Shown: positions 51,890 through 61,900 of the stretch, piece by piece
Numbering within the stretch: position 1 is the first letter of the stretch
Layout: each line of letters opens with the position of its first letter
From: Gemmatimonadota bacterium
GTDB lineage: Bacteria; Gemmatimonadota; Gemmatimonadetes; Gemmatimonadales; Gemmatimonadaceae
DNA length: 64,000 nt
Assembly: GCA_021299375.1 (NCBI GenBank)
Contig: JAJTGR010000040.1
Location: forward strand, 1 to 64,000
Direction: 5' to 3'
Translations under genes and position numbers: made by a program
Notes under the pieces: generated by a model
Told to the model about the DNA's origin: nothing
The model's database searches: none
What the model saw: only the letters and a program-made list of their open reading frames with translations

Positions 51890-52233
51890 GAGGCGGACTC
51901 CACCGGCCTGTCCTCTGCGGCGGAGGACGGTGCGCCACCGACCGGCGGTGCCGGCGGCAGGGACGTGAGGAAGCGTGCGATCTGCTGGTCGAACAGGTAG
52001 CTCGAGCCGCTGACCGCCGTGCCCTCAGGTGTCACCCGGGCGGCGATGGCGATCTCCTCGCCCCCCTGCCCGCGCAACACCACGTGCGTCGGTCCCTGCT
52101 TCTCGACAAAGGCGGTGTACACGCCACCCTGCTGCGCGAAGTACCGCGCCGCCGCCGCCAGCACCTCGGCGACGGACAACGCGGTCAGTCGTTCCTGCAG
52201 CTGGCGCGACGACTGCTGATGCATACCCTGCAT
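51886..52233 (-). CDS. Unknown small protein of MoxR cluster
   Basis: 115 aa from ATG at 52233 (MQGMHQQSS); the start could also be ATG 52224. Predicted helix (SRQLQERLTALSVAEVLAAAARYF), a beta-hairpin region (YTAFVEKQGPTHVVLRGQGGEEIAIAARV) and a Pro/Ala-rich tail. No family recognised. Its stop overlaps the ubiquitin-like gene's ATG, so the two are co-translated. Confidence 0.6.
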   Translation of the reverse strand: MQGMHQQSSRQLQERLTALSVAEVLAAAARYFAQQGGVYTAFVEKQGPTHVVLRGQGGEEIAIAARVTPEGTAVSGSSYLFDQQIARFLTSLPPAPPVGGAPSSAAEDRPVESAS

Positions 52234-52277
52234 GGAGATCTCGATGACGGTCGGGAGCGATGGACGTCGGCGCAACC

Positions 52278-53576
52278 TCAGTCGCGATCGATGTCCACCG
52301 GAAAGACAAGCCGGACTTCCTGCTCGGCATCACGGTCCGCTGGCGCCACATCGACCCGGAAATCACCTCCAAGCCGAGTGGTCAGGGCGCGCGCGAGCAG
52401 TGGGTCGATGGCAGTGACGGCCCGACGGGCCGCTGCAAACGAGTCGGTGGCGTCCCAGTGGAGCGCCTCGGCCCGTACGCGAAGTATACGCAGCGCGTCG
52501 GGCGGAAGTTGGTGCCATGCCACGGCGTCCTCGGGCGGGACCACCTCGAGGACGGGGCGTCCGCGCCACCGCACCGTGAGGGCCAGGAAGCCCCGCTCCA
52601 CCCGCACCCCGGCCCGCACCACGCCACCCTCGAGGGCGGCGCCGCAGACGCCGAGGCCCAGCACCAGTTCGAGGGCACGGGTGAGCCGAGCCTCGTCGAC
52701 CCGCATGGTCGGGAGCAGCACGGTCGGCTCGTCCACCTGGATCGGCACCATGGGGGCGCGCGCGCGCCACCGGGCTACCGCCGCCTGCAGCGGCCCGCGC
52801 GGGTCGACGTCGCATGCCACCACCGCAAAGCCGGGCGCCGTCACCTCGGTGAACTCGCGCGCTGCCGCCGCCAGCGTCCCGACCGCCTCGAGACGTTCCC
52901 CCACCGCCCGTGCGTCCGTGGCGGCCGTCAGCGCCTGCAGCGCCTCCACCACGAGCTCCTCCGACGCCGCGCGCACCCGTTCCGCCGCGCTCCACGCAGC
53001 CGCCTGCGCCTCGAGCTCAGCATTGGCTTCAGCCAGAGCCCCGTTGGCCCGTCGCAACGCATCCGTCTGCCGCGCTTTGTCGGTGGCCGCCGCCAGCTGG
53101 TCAGCCACCAGCCGCACCAGCGCGCGCTGCTCATCGCTCACGCGGGTGGCGCCGGTGAAGTAGAACGCCACCGCCCCGATCGGCCCGGCGGCCGTCTCCA
53201 GCGGGGCGGCGATCATCGACTGGAAGCCCAGTTCGGTGGCGACCTCGTGCCACACAGCCAGCGAGGGGTCGGCGAACACGTCACCAACCTCCACCACTCG
53301 CCGCTCGGCGACGGCCAAGCCGCTCGGACCGTCGCCGACCCGCACCCGCAGCGCGCCAATCCACGGCCGGTGAGGCGCCGGCCATTCATACTGGGCCACG
53401 GGGCGCAACCACTCGCCGTCCGCCCCGAGCTCCATGACCAGCGAAAATGCCGCCCCGATCAGCGGCGTGACCCGGTCGAGTGCGAACTGCTGCACATCCC
53501 GCGGATGTGCGGCCAGCAGGAAGGCATGGGCAATCTCGCGGATCGCCAGGAGTTCGCGGGCGTCGGCAGCGGACAC
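52278..53576 (-). CDS. GAF-domain protein with coiled coil, kinase-like but degenerate C-terminus
   Basis: 432 aa from GTG at 53576, 17 bases after the SDR stop. A GAF sensory domain occupies ~20-170 (LIGAAFSLVMELGADG, AVWHEVATELGFQSMIAAPLETAAGPIGAVAFYF). A coiled coil follows (RRANGALAEANAELEAQAAAWSAAERV). The last ~200 residues end in VRLVFPVDID, reminiscent of a histidine-kinase ATPase domain, but no phospho-acceptor His box or N/G1/G2 boxes can be found. Likely a ligand-sensing adaptor rather than a kinase. No response regulator is adjacent. Confidence 0.65.
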   Translation of the reverse strand: MSAADARELLAIREIAHAFLLAAHPRDVQQFALDRVTPLIGAAFSLVMELGADGEWLRPVAQYEWPAPHRPWIGALRVRVGDGPSGLAVAERRVVEVGDVFADPSLAVWHEVATELGFQSMIAAPLETAAGPIGAVAFYFTGATRVSDEQRALVRLVADQLAAATDKARQTDALRRANGALAEANAELEAQAAAWSAAERVRAASEELVVEALQALTAATDARAVGERLEAVGTLAAAAREFTEVTAPGFAVVACDVDPRGPLQAAVARWRARAPMVPIQVDEPTVLLPTMRVDEARLTRALELVLGLGVCGAALEGGVVRAGVRVERGFLALTVRWRGRPVLEVVPPEDAVAWHQLPPDALRILRVRAEALHWDATDSFAAARRAVTAIDPLLARALTTRLGGDFRVDVAPADRDAEQEVRLVFPVDIDRD

Positions 53577-53593
53577 GTGCGGAGCCGCCGGTG

Positions 53594-54307
53594 TCAGGTG
53601 CCGCTGCGCGGACGCTTCGGCGAGAGCGGGCGCACCTCGAGACGATGCACCAGCATGTGCTGCGGCGTGGTCACGGCGAACGCAACGGCCGCGGCCACAT
53701 TGTCCGGCTCCAGCATCCACGTGGTGTTGGTGCCGGCCGGGAACAGCTCGGTGGCCACCGAACCCGGCGTGATGACCGACACGCCCACGCCCGCGTCGCG
53801 CACCTCGAGCATGAGCGACTCCGCGAAGCCCATCACGAAATGCTTCGTACCCGTGTAGCACGTCCCACCCACGAACGTATTGCGCCCCGCCGTACTTCCG
53901 ATGATGCACACATGGCCGCGGCCACGCGCCACCATGCCCGGCAGCACCGCCCGCGTCACATGGTACAGGGCGTTGACATTCACGTCCACCTGGCGGTGCC
54001 ATTCCTCCGCCGTCATCTCGAGGAACGGCGTCAGCACCGCCACGCCGGCGTTGTTCACCAGCACGTCGACATGCAGACCGGTCAGTGCCTCGGCGGTGGC
54101 AAGGCCATCGGTCACGTCGGCGGGAACGCGCTGGACCGCGGCGCCTGCCTCCTCACAGGCGCGGGCGACTTCCTGCAGGCGGTCGGCATCACGTGCCACG
54201 AGGATCAGGTCGTGGGCGGCGGCCAGGCGCAGGGCGATCGCGCGGCCGATACCCCGAGAGGCGCCGGTGACCAGCGCGACAGGGCGGGGGAGAGGTGGGG
54301 TCGACAT
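53594..54307 (-). CDS. Short-chain dehydrogenase/reductase
   Basis: 237 aa. Classical SDR: cofactor loop VTGASRGIGRAIAL, NNAG in VDVLVNNAGVAV, catalytic Ser in IIGSTAGR, and Tyr-Lys in YTGTKHF. VARDADRL after strand 2 (Arg-Asp) suggests NADP(H). Resembles the YdfG/serine-3-dehydrogenase group; substrate unknown. First gene of the long minus-strand train, divergent from the phytase gene. Confidence 0.9.
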   Translation of the reverse strand: MSTPPLPRPVALVTGASRGIGRAIALRLAAAHDLILVARDADRLQEVARACEEAGAAVQRVPADVTDGLATAEALTGLHVDVLVNNAGVAVLTPFLEMTAEEWHRQVDVNVNALYHVTRAVLPGMVARGRGHVCIIGSTAGRNTFVGGTCYTGTKHFVMGFAESLMLEVRDAGVGVSVITPGSVATELFPAGTNTTWMLEPDNVAAAVAFAVTTPQHMLVHRLEVRPLSPKRPRSGT

Positions 54308-54361
54308 GCCCGGAAGCTATGCCGGTGCCCGGACGCGGAACACCCGCCGGATCCTGCCGTC

Positions 54362-54379
54362 GGTACAGAGTCGTGACAG
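54362..54379. promoter_or_regulatory. Pho-box-like direct repeat upstream of phytase
   Basis: GGTACAG-AGTC-GTGACAG is a 7-4-7 direct repeat; the reverse complement, CTGTCAC-GACT-CTGTACC, compares with the PhoB consensus CTGTCAT spaced by 4. One unit matches 6 of 7, the other 4 of 7. It lies 95 bases before the phytase ATG, but oriented toward the SDR gene. Inference only. Confidence 0.35.
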
Positions 54380-54473
54380 AACCGTGAAGAAGCAGTCGCC
54401 GAACCCGGGGAACTTCGACGGGCCCACCCTCCGTCCAACCGCGAGTGTGCGGTGTCCCCGACCCTGATTCCGT

Positions 54474-55568
54474 ATGCACAGCGTCATTCGGCTTGCCGTT
54501 CATTGCACCACAGGCGCTGCCCTGCTTGCCGCCTGTTCCCGACCGGCCGACGCCCCGCCGGCCGAGTCCACGGCAGCCCGCGCTGCCGCCGATACCCTCC
54601 GCCCGGTCGTCGTTACCCAGTCCGTCCTCAACGACTCGGACGACCCGGCCATCTGGGTCGACACGCTCGACCCCAGCCGCTCGCTGATCCTCGGCACCGA
54701 CAAGGGAGACAGCACCGGTGGCGTGTACGTTTTCACGCTCGAGGGGCGCATCGATTCGGCGCGTACGCGACGCCCCATGAAGCGCCCCAACAACGTCGAC
54801 ATCGTGCGGGGCGTCCGTCTCGGCGGCGCCCTTGTGGACATCGCCGTGGCGACCGAACGCGGCAGCATGTCGCTGCGCATCTTCCGCCTCCCCGGCATGA
54901 CGCCGATCGACGGCGGTGGGATACCCGTGTTCGACGGGGATGCCGCACGGGCCCCGATGGGAATCGCGCTGTACCGGCGCCCCGCAGATGGCGAGGTCTT
55001 CGCCATCGTGGGCGGCAAGGGCGGGCCGGTCGAGGGCTACCTCTGGCAGTACCGGTTGCGCGACGCCGGCAATGGGACGCTGCGCGGCGAGAAAGTGCGC
55101 GCCTTCGGTCGTTACAGCGGCAAGAAGGAAATCGAGGCAATCGCCGTGGATCAGGCGCTGGGCTTCGTCTACTACAGCGATGAAACGGTGGGTATCCGGA
55201 AGTACCACGCCGATCCTGACCACCCGCAGGCGGCCACCGAGCTCGCGCTGTTCGGGACCAGCGGCTTTGTCAGTGATCACGAAGGTCTCGGCATCTACCC
55301 CACGAGCGACAGCACCGGTTACCTGCTCGCGTCCGACCAGCAGGGCCAGCGACTGCAGGTGTTCCGCCGCGAGGGCGCGCCCGGGGCGCCCCACACGCAC
55401 GATGTGATCGCCACCATCCCCGTCGCCGCACTCGAGACCGATGGCCTCGACGTGACGGCCTCGCCCCTGTCACCGGCATTCCCCGAGGGCCTGCTGGTGA
55501 TGATGTCCACCGACAAGACGTTCCACTTCTACGACTGGCGCGACGTGCGCAAGCGCCTCCCGCGCTGA
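54474..55568 (+). CDS. Beta-propeller phytase, lipoprotein
   Basis: Releases phosphate from phytate (inositol hexakisphosphate) with Ca2+. 364 aa. A signal ends at the lipobox TGAALLAAC. Family blocks: DDPAIWVDTLDPSRSLILGTDKG, the RPNNVDIVRG strand, AIVGGKGGPVEGYLWQY, KEIEAIAVDQALGFVYYSDE (with the Glu and Asp calcium ligands) and SDHEGLGIY. The stop and the receptor start overlap (TGATG), so the phytase is co-translated with a TonB-dependent receptor. Confidence 0.9.
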   Translation: MHSVIRLAVHCTTGAALLAACSRPADAPPAESTAARAAADTLRPVVVTQSVLNDSDDPAIWVDTLDPSRSLILGTDKGDSTGGVYVFTLEGRIDSARTRRPMKRPNNVDIVRGVRLGGALVDIAVATERGSMSLRIFRLPGMTPIDGGGIPVFDGDAARAPMGIALYRRPADGEVFAIVGGKGGPVEGYLWQYRLRDAGNGTLRGEKVRAFGRYSGKKEIEAIAVDQALGFVYYSDETVGIRKYHADPDHPQAATELALFGTSGFVSDHEGLGIYPTSDSTGYLLASDQQGQRLQVFRREGAPGAPHTHDVIATIPVAALETDGLDVTASPLSPAFPEGLLVMMSTDKTFHFYDWRDVRKRLPR

Positions 55569-58441
55569 TGCTCCCCCACCTGCCCACACCCATGCGTTCG
55601 CTTCTCTCCTGCGTCGTCGCCGGCCTCCTTCTCGCCGCCGTGCCGCTCGGCGCCCAGGGCGTCGTGACCGGCACCGTCACCGATCCCTCCGGCCGTCCGC
55701 TCTCGGGCGTCCTCGTGCTGGTGGACGGCACCAGCATCCGCACCGCCACTGACAAGGGGCTCTATCGCGCGGTAAACGTGCCAGCCGGCGCCCGGGCTCT
55801 GACCTTCCGCTACATCGGCTATCAGCCCGTCACGAAGACGGTCACCGTCGAGAACGGCCGTACCGCCACCCTCGACGTGAAACTGACCGAGGCGATTACG
55901 GCGCTCAGCGCCATCCAGGTGCGCGGGCAGGTGGTCGGTCAGGCATCGGCGCTCAACCAGCAGCGCACCGCCCCCACGATCGCCAGCGTGATCGACAACG
56001 AGCTCGTCGGCCGTCTTCCCGATCCCAACATGGCCGAAGCACTCGCCCGTGTGCCGGGCATCGCGGTGCTCCGTGACCAGGGCGAAGGGCGCTTCGTGCA
56101 GATCCGCGGCACGAGCCCGAATTTCAACGGCATGTCGGTGAACGGCCTGCGGCTCGCGACGCCGGAGCAGAACAGTCGGCAGCTGCCCATGGACATCGTG
56201 CCGTCCGATCAGGCCAGCCAGATCCAGGTCTCCAAGACGCTGACGCCGGACATGGACGCCGACGCCATCGGCGGCAATGTGAACATCGTCACGCGCACGG
56301 CGCGCGCCAATCAGCCGTTGTTCAACGTCACGGCGGCCGGCGGCCAGAACCAGCTCGGTGGCGGACTGCTCGCCAACCTCGGCCTCAACGCCGGCAAGCG
56401 GTTCGGTGCCAGCCAGAAGTTCGGCGCCATGATCGGCGGCACCTACTACCGCAACGACCGCGCGTCGCAGAACGTCGAAGGGGACTGGTGCTCGCAGACA
56501 CGCAACTGCGGCGTGGGCAGCTCGGTCACCTCGCTCGATGCCCCGAATCTCTTCGAGTACCGCGACTATCCGCAGGTTGACCGCCTGCGCACAGGGGTGA
56601 ACGGCACGCTCGACTACCTGCTGGCCAACAACGGCAAGCTGTTCCTGCGCGGCTCCTGGAACCAGTTCAACGACGATGAAATCCGGGCCCGGGCCCGGTT
56701 CCGCTTTCGCGGCGGCAGCGGCTCACGCTGGACGCAGGTGACGGCCGACTCCGGGACCACCACGGGCTCGCAGTTCGACCGCGACATCCGCCTGCGCAAA
56801 GTGCTGCAGGACATCTACACGGCGCAGCTCGGCGGGGAGCACTACGGCGCCGGTGGCACGGCGTTCGACTGGGCCGTGGGCATGTCACGCGCTACCGAGA
56901 ATCGGCCGGGGGCACTGACCATGGGCTTCCGCCAGAGCAACATGACGCTGGGCTACAACTTCGCCGACGCCGACCGGCCGCGGGCATACGTCGTGACCGG
57001 TTCGCTCGACGATCCCGCGCGCTTCGGCTTCAACAGTCTCGCCAACGAAGTCCGCGACACCCGCGACGAAGACCTGTCGGCCAAGCTCAATGCCTCGCTG
57101 CCGGTGCAGTTTGGCGCCTTCAGTGGCACGCTCAAGGGTGGTGTGGCGGCTCGCCTGAAGGACCGTGCGAATATCCAGACCACCACGAACTACACCAGCG
57201 CGCTCGGCACGAACTCGCTGGGCGCCACCGGCGCGACGCTCATGGGGCTACTCACCACCGAGACGGCGGGGCGCACGATCTTCGACGGGGACTACAACTT
57301 CGGACGCACGTTCGATCCAGTCCGCATGCGCGAGTTCATCGCGGCCAATCCGAATGCGTTCACCGTGAATCAGCTGTCGTCGGCCACGACATCCGCCGGC
57401 GCCTCTTTCAAGGTGAAGGAAAACGTCTATGCCGGCTATCTCATGGCCACGCTCGACGCCGGCGCCTGGCGTCTCGTACCCGGCGTACGCGTCGAAGCCA
57501 CGCAGGTCGAGAACACCGGCAACGTGGTGCGCCTCAACACCGCTGGCAGCGCGCTCGCCGAGCCCATTCGCGAAACCACGGCGACCGGCAGCTACGTGAA
57601 CGTGTTCCCATCCATCAACGCCACCTACCGCGTGGGTGAGTACACCAATATCAAGGCGGCCATCACCACGGCACTGGTCCGCCCGCAGTTCGGCGACATG
57701 GTGCCCTACGTGAACGTGCAGGTGGGCCAGCAGACGGCCAGCATCGGCAACCCCGACCTCAAGGCGACCACGGCGATCAACTACGACGTCATGGTGGAGC
57801 ACTACTTCACCAACGTCGGCTTCGTGTCGGTGGGCGCGTTCGCCAAGTCGCTCGACAACTTCATCTTTGCCACGGCCCGCGCCCGCACGGCCGACGATGC
57901 CGTCGGCCCTGATGCCACGCAGATCGTTCAGCCGGTCAACGGCCCCACGGCCACTCTGTACGGCTTCGAGCTGGCCTGGCAACAGAACTTCACGTTCCTG
58001 CCCGGTGTGCTGAAGTCGCTCGGCGTCAACGCGAACTACACCCGCATCACCTCGACGGCCGACATTCCCGGCCGTGGCCGCGAGGGCGCGGACTCGCCCA
58101 TCCCCGAGCAGGCCCCTCAGGCCGGCAACATCGGGCTCTTTTTCGACCGCGGTCCCGTATCCCTGCGGGTCGGGGGCAACTACTCGGGTGCGTTCGTCTC
58201 CACCATCAGTGCCATTTCGCCGGATGCCGATACCCGCACGAAAGCCCGCTTCCAGGTCGATGCCTCGGGCAGCGTCCAGCTTCGCCCCGGCATGAAGCTG
58301 TTCGGCGAGTTCATCAACCTCTCCAACACCCCCCTCCGCGCCTACGTGGGCGGTCGGCAGAACCGCGGCGGTGGCGGCGACGATCCCAGCTACGAGTTCT
58401 ACAAGCCGTGGGGCATGCTCGGCATCAAGATCGAGCGCTGA
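55568..58441 (+). CDS. TonB-dependent receptor of the Xanthomonas/Caulobacter type, phytase partner
   Basis: 957 aa from ATG at 55568 (coupled to phytase); ATG 55592 is a possible alternative. A signal peptide (LLSCVVAGLLLAAVPLGAQ) leads to an N-terminal carboxypeptidase-regulatory-like domain (VVTGTVTDPSGRPLSGVLVLVDG). The plug (~110-240) reads ADPNMAEALARVPGIAV-type LPDPNMAEALARVPG, IRGTSPNFNGMSVNG and SKTLTPDMDADAIGGNVNIVTR, diagnostic for the TonB-Xanth-Caul group. The barrel follows and ends ...WGMLGIKIER, without terminal Phe. Probably imports inositol phosphate products or phytate. A strong terminator follows. Confidence 0.92.
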   Translation: MLPHLPTPMRSLLSCVVAGLLLAAVPLGAQGVVTGTVTDPSGRPLSGVLVLVDGTSIRTATDKGLYRAVNVPAGARALTFRYIGYQPVTKTVTVENGRTATLDVKLTEAITALSAIQVRGQVVGQASALNQQRTAPTIASVIDNELVGRLPDPNMAEALARVPGIAVLRDQGEGRFVQIRGTSPNFNGMSVNGLRLATPEQNSRQLPMDIVPSDQASQIQVSKTLTPDMDADAIGGNVNIVTRTARANQPLFNVTAAGGQNQLGGGLLANLGLNAGKRFGASQKFGAMIGGTYYRNDRASQNVEGDWCSQTRNCGVGSSVTSLDAPNLFEYRDYPQVDRLRTGVNGTLDYLLANNGKLFLRGSWNQFNDDEIRARARFRFRGGSGSRWTQVTADSGTTTGSQFDRDIRLRKVLQDIYTAQLGGEHYGAGGTAFDWAVGMSRATENRPGALTMGFRQSNMTLGYNFADADRPRAYVVTGSLDDPARFGFNSLANEVRDTRDEDLSAKLNASLPVQFGAFSGTLKGGVAARLKDRANIQTTTNYTSALGTNSLGATGATLMGLLTTETAGRTIFDGDYNFGRTFDPVRMREFIAANPNAFTVNQLSSATTSAGASFKVKENVYAGYLMATLDAGAWRLVPGVRVEATQVENTGNVVRLNTAGSALAEPIRETTATGSYVNVFPSINATYRVGEYTNIKAAITTALVRPQFGDMVPYVNVQVGQQTASIGNPDLKATTAINYDVMVEHYFTNVGFVSVGAFAKSLDNFIFATARARTADDAVGPDATQIVQPVNGPTATLYGFELAWQQNFTFLPGVLKSLGVNANYTRITSTADIPGRGREGADSPIPEQAPQAGNIGLFFDRGPVSLRVGGNYSGAFVSTISAISPDADTRTKARFQVDASGSVQLRPGMKLFGEFINLSNTPLRAYVGGRQNRGGGGDDPSYEFYKPWGMLGIKIER

Positions 58442-58459
58442 ACAACGGGCCGATCGTTC

Positions 58460-58493
58460 ACGGGGGGCCTCGCCAGTTGGCGGGGCCCCCCGT
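58460..58493. terminator. Strong bidirectional stem-loop
   Basis: acggggggcctcgcc-agtt-ggcggggccccccgt: 15-bp stem with one G-T wobble and a 4-base loop, between the convergent TonB receptor and small lipoprotein genes. Confidence 0.8.
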
Positions 58494-58535
58494 TCGCATG
58501 TCATGCCCGCACGACGCGGCCGTATGGCAACGCAC

Positions 58536-58964
58536 TCACGGCGCCGCCGACGACGCGTTGCCGATCCGTGCCAACTGCCGCTCCAGAAGCCGCTGTGCAT
58601 GCCGCGCCACCGGGGGGTCGGGGTGGCGAAGGAACGTCCTCAGCCACGTGCGTACCTGGTCGTCCTCATAGTGGGAGGCCAGTTCCATGGCGCACGTCAG
58701 CTCAGCCTGGGTCTCCGCGGCGTCTACCGCCGACTGATACAATCGGAAACCGAACGAATACGCGGTCATCGTCGCCAGGGAATCGACCTCGGCCGGCAGC
58801 GGCGTAGCCAGCGCCTCGGCTGCCCGCCCCGCCAGGAACGGCGCATTCCGTACGGCCAGGCACCCTTCCATCGCCTTGACCGCCTTTGCCTGCAGGCTCG
58901 GCCCGCACCCCGTGGTGCCCAGTGCGAGCGCGCCGAGCACCGCGCCGCGGAACCGCGCGATCAC
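58536..58964 (-). CDS. Small lipoprotein
   Basis: 142 aa from GTG at 58964, overlapping the BNR-protein stop (GTGA). Signal and lipobox AVLGALALGTTGC. The mature part is mainly helical (KAVKAMEGCLAVRNAPFLAGRAAEALA...TWLRTFLRHPDPPVARHAQRLLERQLARI) and could form TPR/HEAT-like helical pairs. No family recognised. Co-transcribed with the large BNR protein upstream. The track start (59066) lies inside that gene and is rejected. Confidence 0.68.
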   Translation of the reverse strand: MIARFRGAVLGALALGTTGCGPSLQAKAVKAMEGCLAVRNAPFLAGRAAEALATPLPAEVDSLATMTAYSFGFRLYQSAVDAAETQAELTCAMELASHYEDDQVRTWLRTFLRHPDPPVARHAQRLLERQLARIGNASSAAP

Positions 58965-61900
58965 GGCGTCGCACCGCAGCCGGTCACCACCGTGCACTTG
59001 GGGTCGAGCGCCGGCAGCTTGAGACGCGCAAGTTCCGCGTTCACGGCCGTCAGGTCCGTCTTCCACACCGTCGCCAACGTCGCCTGATACCCCGTCAGCT
59101 CCTTCGACAGGATGCCAAAGATCTCCGGCATGTACGTACCCGGCGGCCCATCACCGCGCTCCGCCATCGACAGGAGGTTCGCGAGGCGGTTGTTGACCTT
59201 GATCGGGAAGTTGAGCGGATCCTGCCCGCTCTGGTTCTTCACCTGATAGACGTTCTGCTCGACGGCGGACGCGTTGGTCCGCAGCGTCTCCCCCTTGCTC
59301 TTGAGGGCAGCGTCATCGCCGGCGCGCTTCAGGCGGTCATCGAGCTGCTCCTTCACGCGCCGGATCTCGATCACCGCGCGCTGCGCTTCGTTGGTCTTGT
59401 CGCGCACCTGCGTACCGAACGCGTACTGCCGACGCAGGTCGGCGTCGGTGACATCGGCAATGAGCGGGCTGCGCTCGATACGGAGCGGGGCCTTGAGTTC
59501 CTGTCCATCGGCCGTGAGCCGCACGGTGTAGCGCCCGGGCGGCAGTGCGGGCCCCGCCGTCCCGGCGCCCCAGAGAATCATCCCCGGGAAGCTCTCGATG
59601 CCCGTCGCGCGCAGGTCGTACGTGAAGCGCGTGAGGCCGGCACGCAGCGGGAACGTGGATGACGTGCCGCGGCGACGGCCGGCGGTGCCACCGGCCGCCG
59701 GGGTCGCCGTGTCGCCCTCGAACTCCCGCAGCACGGCACCCGCCGAGTCGAGGATCGCGAGGGTGGCCCGCTTCGGCCGCTCGGCGAAGCGCCAGCTGAG
59801 CGTCGTGCCCGGTGACGACCGCTGGCCGACGGCGGGTGCAAACAGGTGCGCCCGGCTCGCCAGCACCGCCGGTGTGGCCTGCCGCAGCGGCGCGATGTTG
59901 TCGAGGATCCAGAACCCGCGCCCGTGTGTACCGATCGCCAGTTCGTCGCGCTCCACGATCAGGTCCGCCACCGGCACGTCGGGCATGTTGAGCTTGAGGC
60001 TCTGCCAGTTCGCCCCATCGTCATACGAGATGTACACCCCGTGCTGTGTGGCCGCATACAGCAGCCCGCGTCGCGTGGGATCTTCCCGCACGGCGTGCAC
60101 GTAATCCTCGGCGCCCAGCCCGTTGACGATCTTCGTCCACGTCTTGCCGTAATCGGTGGTCTTGAAGATGTACGGCGCCCGATCGTTGAGCAGCGGCCGG
60201 CGTACCGACATGTACACCGTGCCGGCATCGAACGCCGACGCGTCGAGCTGCGACACACGCCCGAACTCGGGCATGTCCTTGGGCGTGACGTTCGTCCACG
60301 TGAGCCCGAAGTTGCGCGTGACGAACACGAGGCCGTCGTCGGAGCCGGTGAAGATCACGTTCGCGTCCTTCTTGCTCGGCCCCACCGAGAAGATCGTGCC
60401 GTACACTTCGGGACCGTTCATGTCACCCGTGATCGGGCCGCCGGACTTCTCCTGCGTCTCCGGGGCGTGGCGCGTCAGGTCCGGGCTCAGGTTCTTCCAG
60501 GTGCGGCCGCCGTCGCGCGTGGCCCACAGCCGCTGCGACGACACGAACAGCAGCTTCGGGTCGACCTGCGAGAAGAGGATCGGGAACGTCCACTGCCAGC
60601 GCTCCTTGATCTCCTTCGACGGCTCGCCGGAGTAGAACCACGGATACGGGTTCACTTCGCGCGACAGCCCGGTGCGGCGGTTGAACTTGTCGACGTAGCC
60701 CCCGTTGTTGGTGCCCGAATAGAACACGTCCAGGTCGAGCGGGTCGGGCGCGATGTAGCCGGGCTCGCCGCCGCCCACCTGGTACGACACCGCCATGCCG
60801 CCCTGCGCCTCCTGCCCCGGCGCGGCGTTCTGGCGGCCCAGGTTCCAGTTCATCGGCGTGCAGAGGGTGCTGTTGTCCTGCTGGGAGCCGCACACATGGA
60901 AGGGCACGTGTTTGGTGGTGATGGCGTGGTACCACTGTTCGGTCGGGAAGTCCTGCTCGGTGTACTTCCCGCCGCCATTGAACGTCACGGTGCCACCGCC
61001 GTCGTTGGCCACCACCAGATGCTGCGGGTCGTCCATGTCCACCCACAGATCATGCCAGTCACCGTGGCTTCCGGCGCCAATGCTGGTAAGCGTCTTGCCG
61101 GCGTCCGTCGACTTGAAGAACGACACGTTCTGGATGTAGACCAGGTCGGCGTTCTTGTGATCGGCATAGAGATGCGTGTAGTAGAAGGCGCGCTGGCGGA
61201 TGTTGCGGTCGCCATTCACGAACGTCCACGTGGCGCCGGCGTCATCGCTCTTGAACAGGCCGCCGTTCTCGTTCTCGATCAGCGCATACACGCGGTTCGG
61301 ATTGGCCGCCGTGAGCGCCACGCCGATCTTGCCCACGAGGCCACTCGGCAACCCGCGGTTGCGCGTGATCTCGGTCCACGTCTCGCCACCATCGGTGCTC
61401 TTCCAGAGCCCGGAGCCCGGCCCGCCCGACGACATCTGGTACTCCTTGCGGTAGGCCTCCCACGTGGCCGCGAACAGCACCTGCGGATTGGTGCGGTCGA
61501 TCGCGATGTCCACGGCGCCGCTCTTCGCATCGCGGAACAGCACGCGCTTCCACGTCGCGCCGCCGTCCGTGCTCTTGTAGACGCCGCGCTCCTCGCTGGC
61601 CACGCTGTACTTGCCGAACACCGCCGCATACACGATGTCGGGGTTCGTGGGATGCACGCGAATGCGCGAGATCGCATCCACGGTGCGAAAGCCCACATGC
61701 TTCCACGTCTTGCCGGCGTCGGTGCTCTTGTAGATGCCGTCACCGGGCATGATGTTGCCGCGGATCGCGCTCTCGCCCATGCCGATGTACACGACATCGG
61801 GGTTCGATTCGCTCACCGCGACGGCGCCCACCGAGGCGCTGGTGATCTGTCCGTCGGTCACGGGCGTCCACGTCTCACCCCCATCCGTCGTCTTCCAGAG

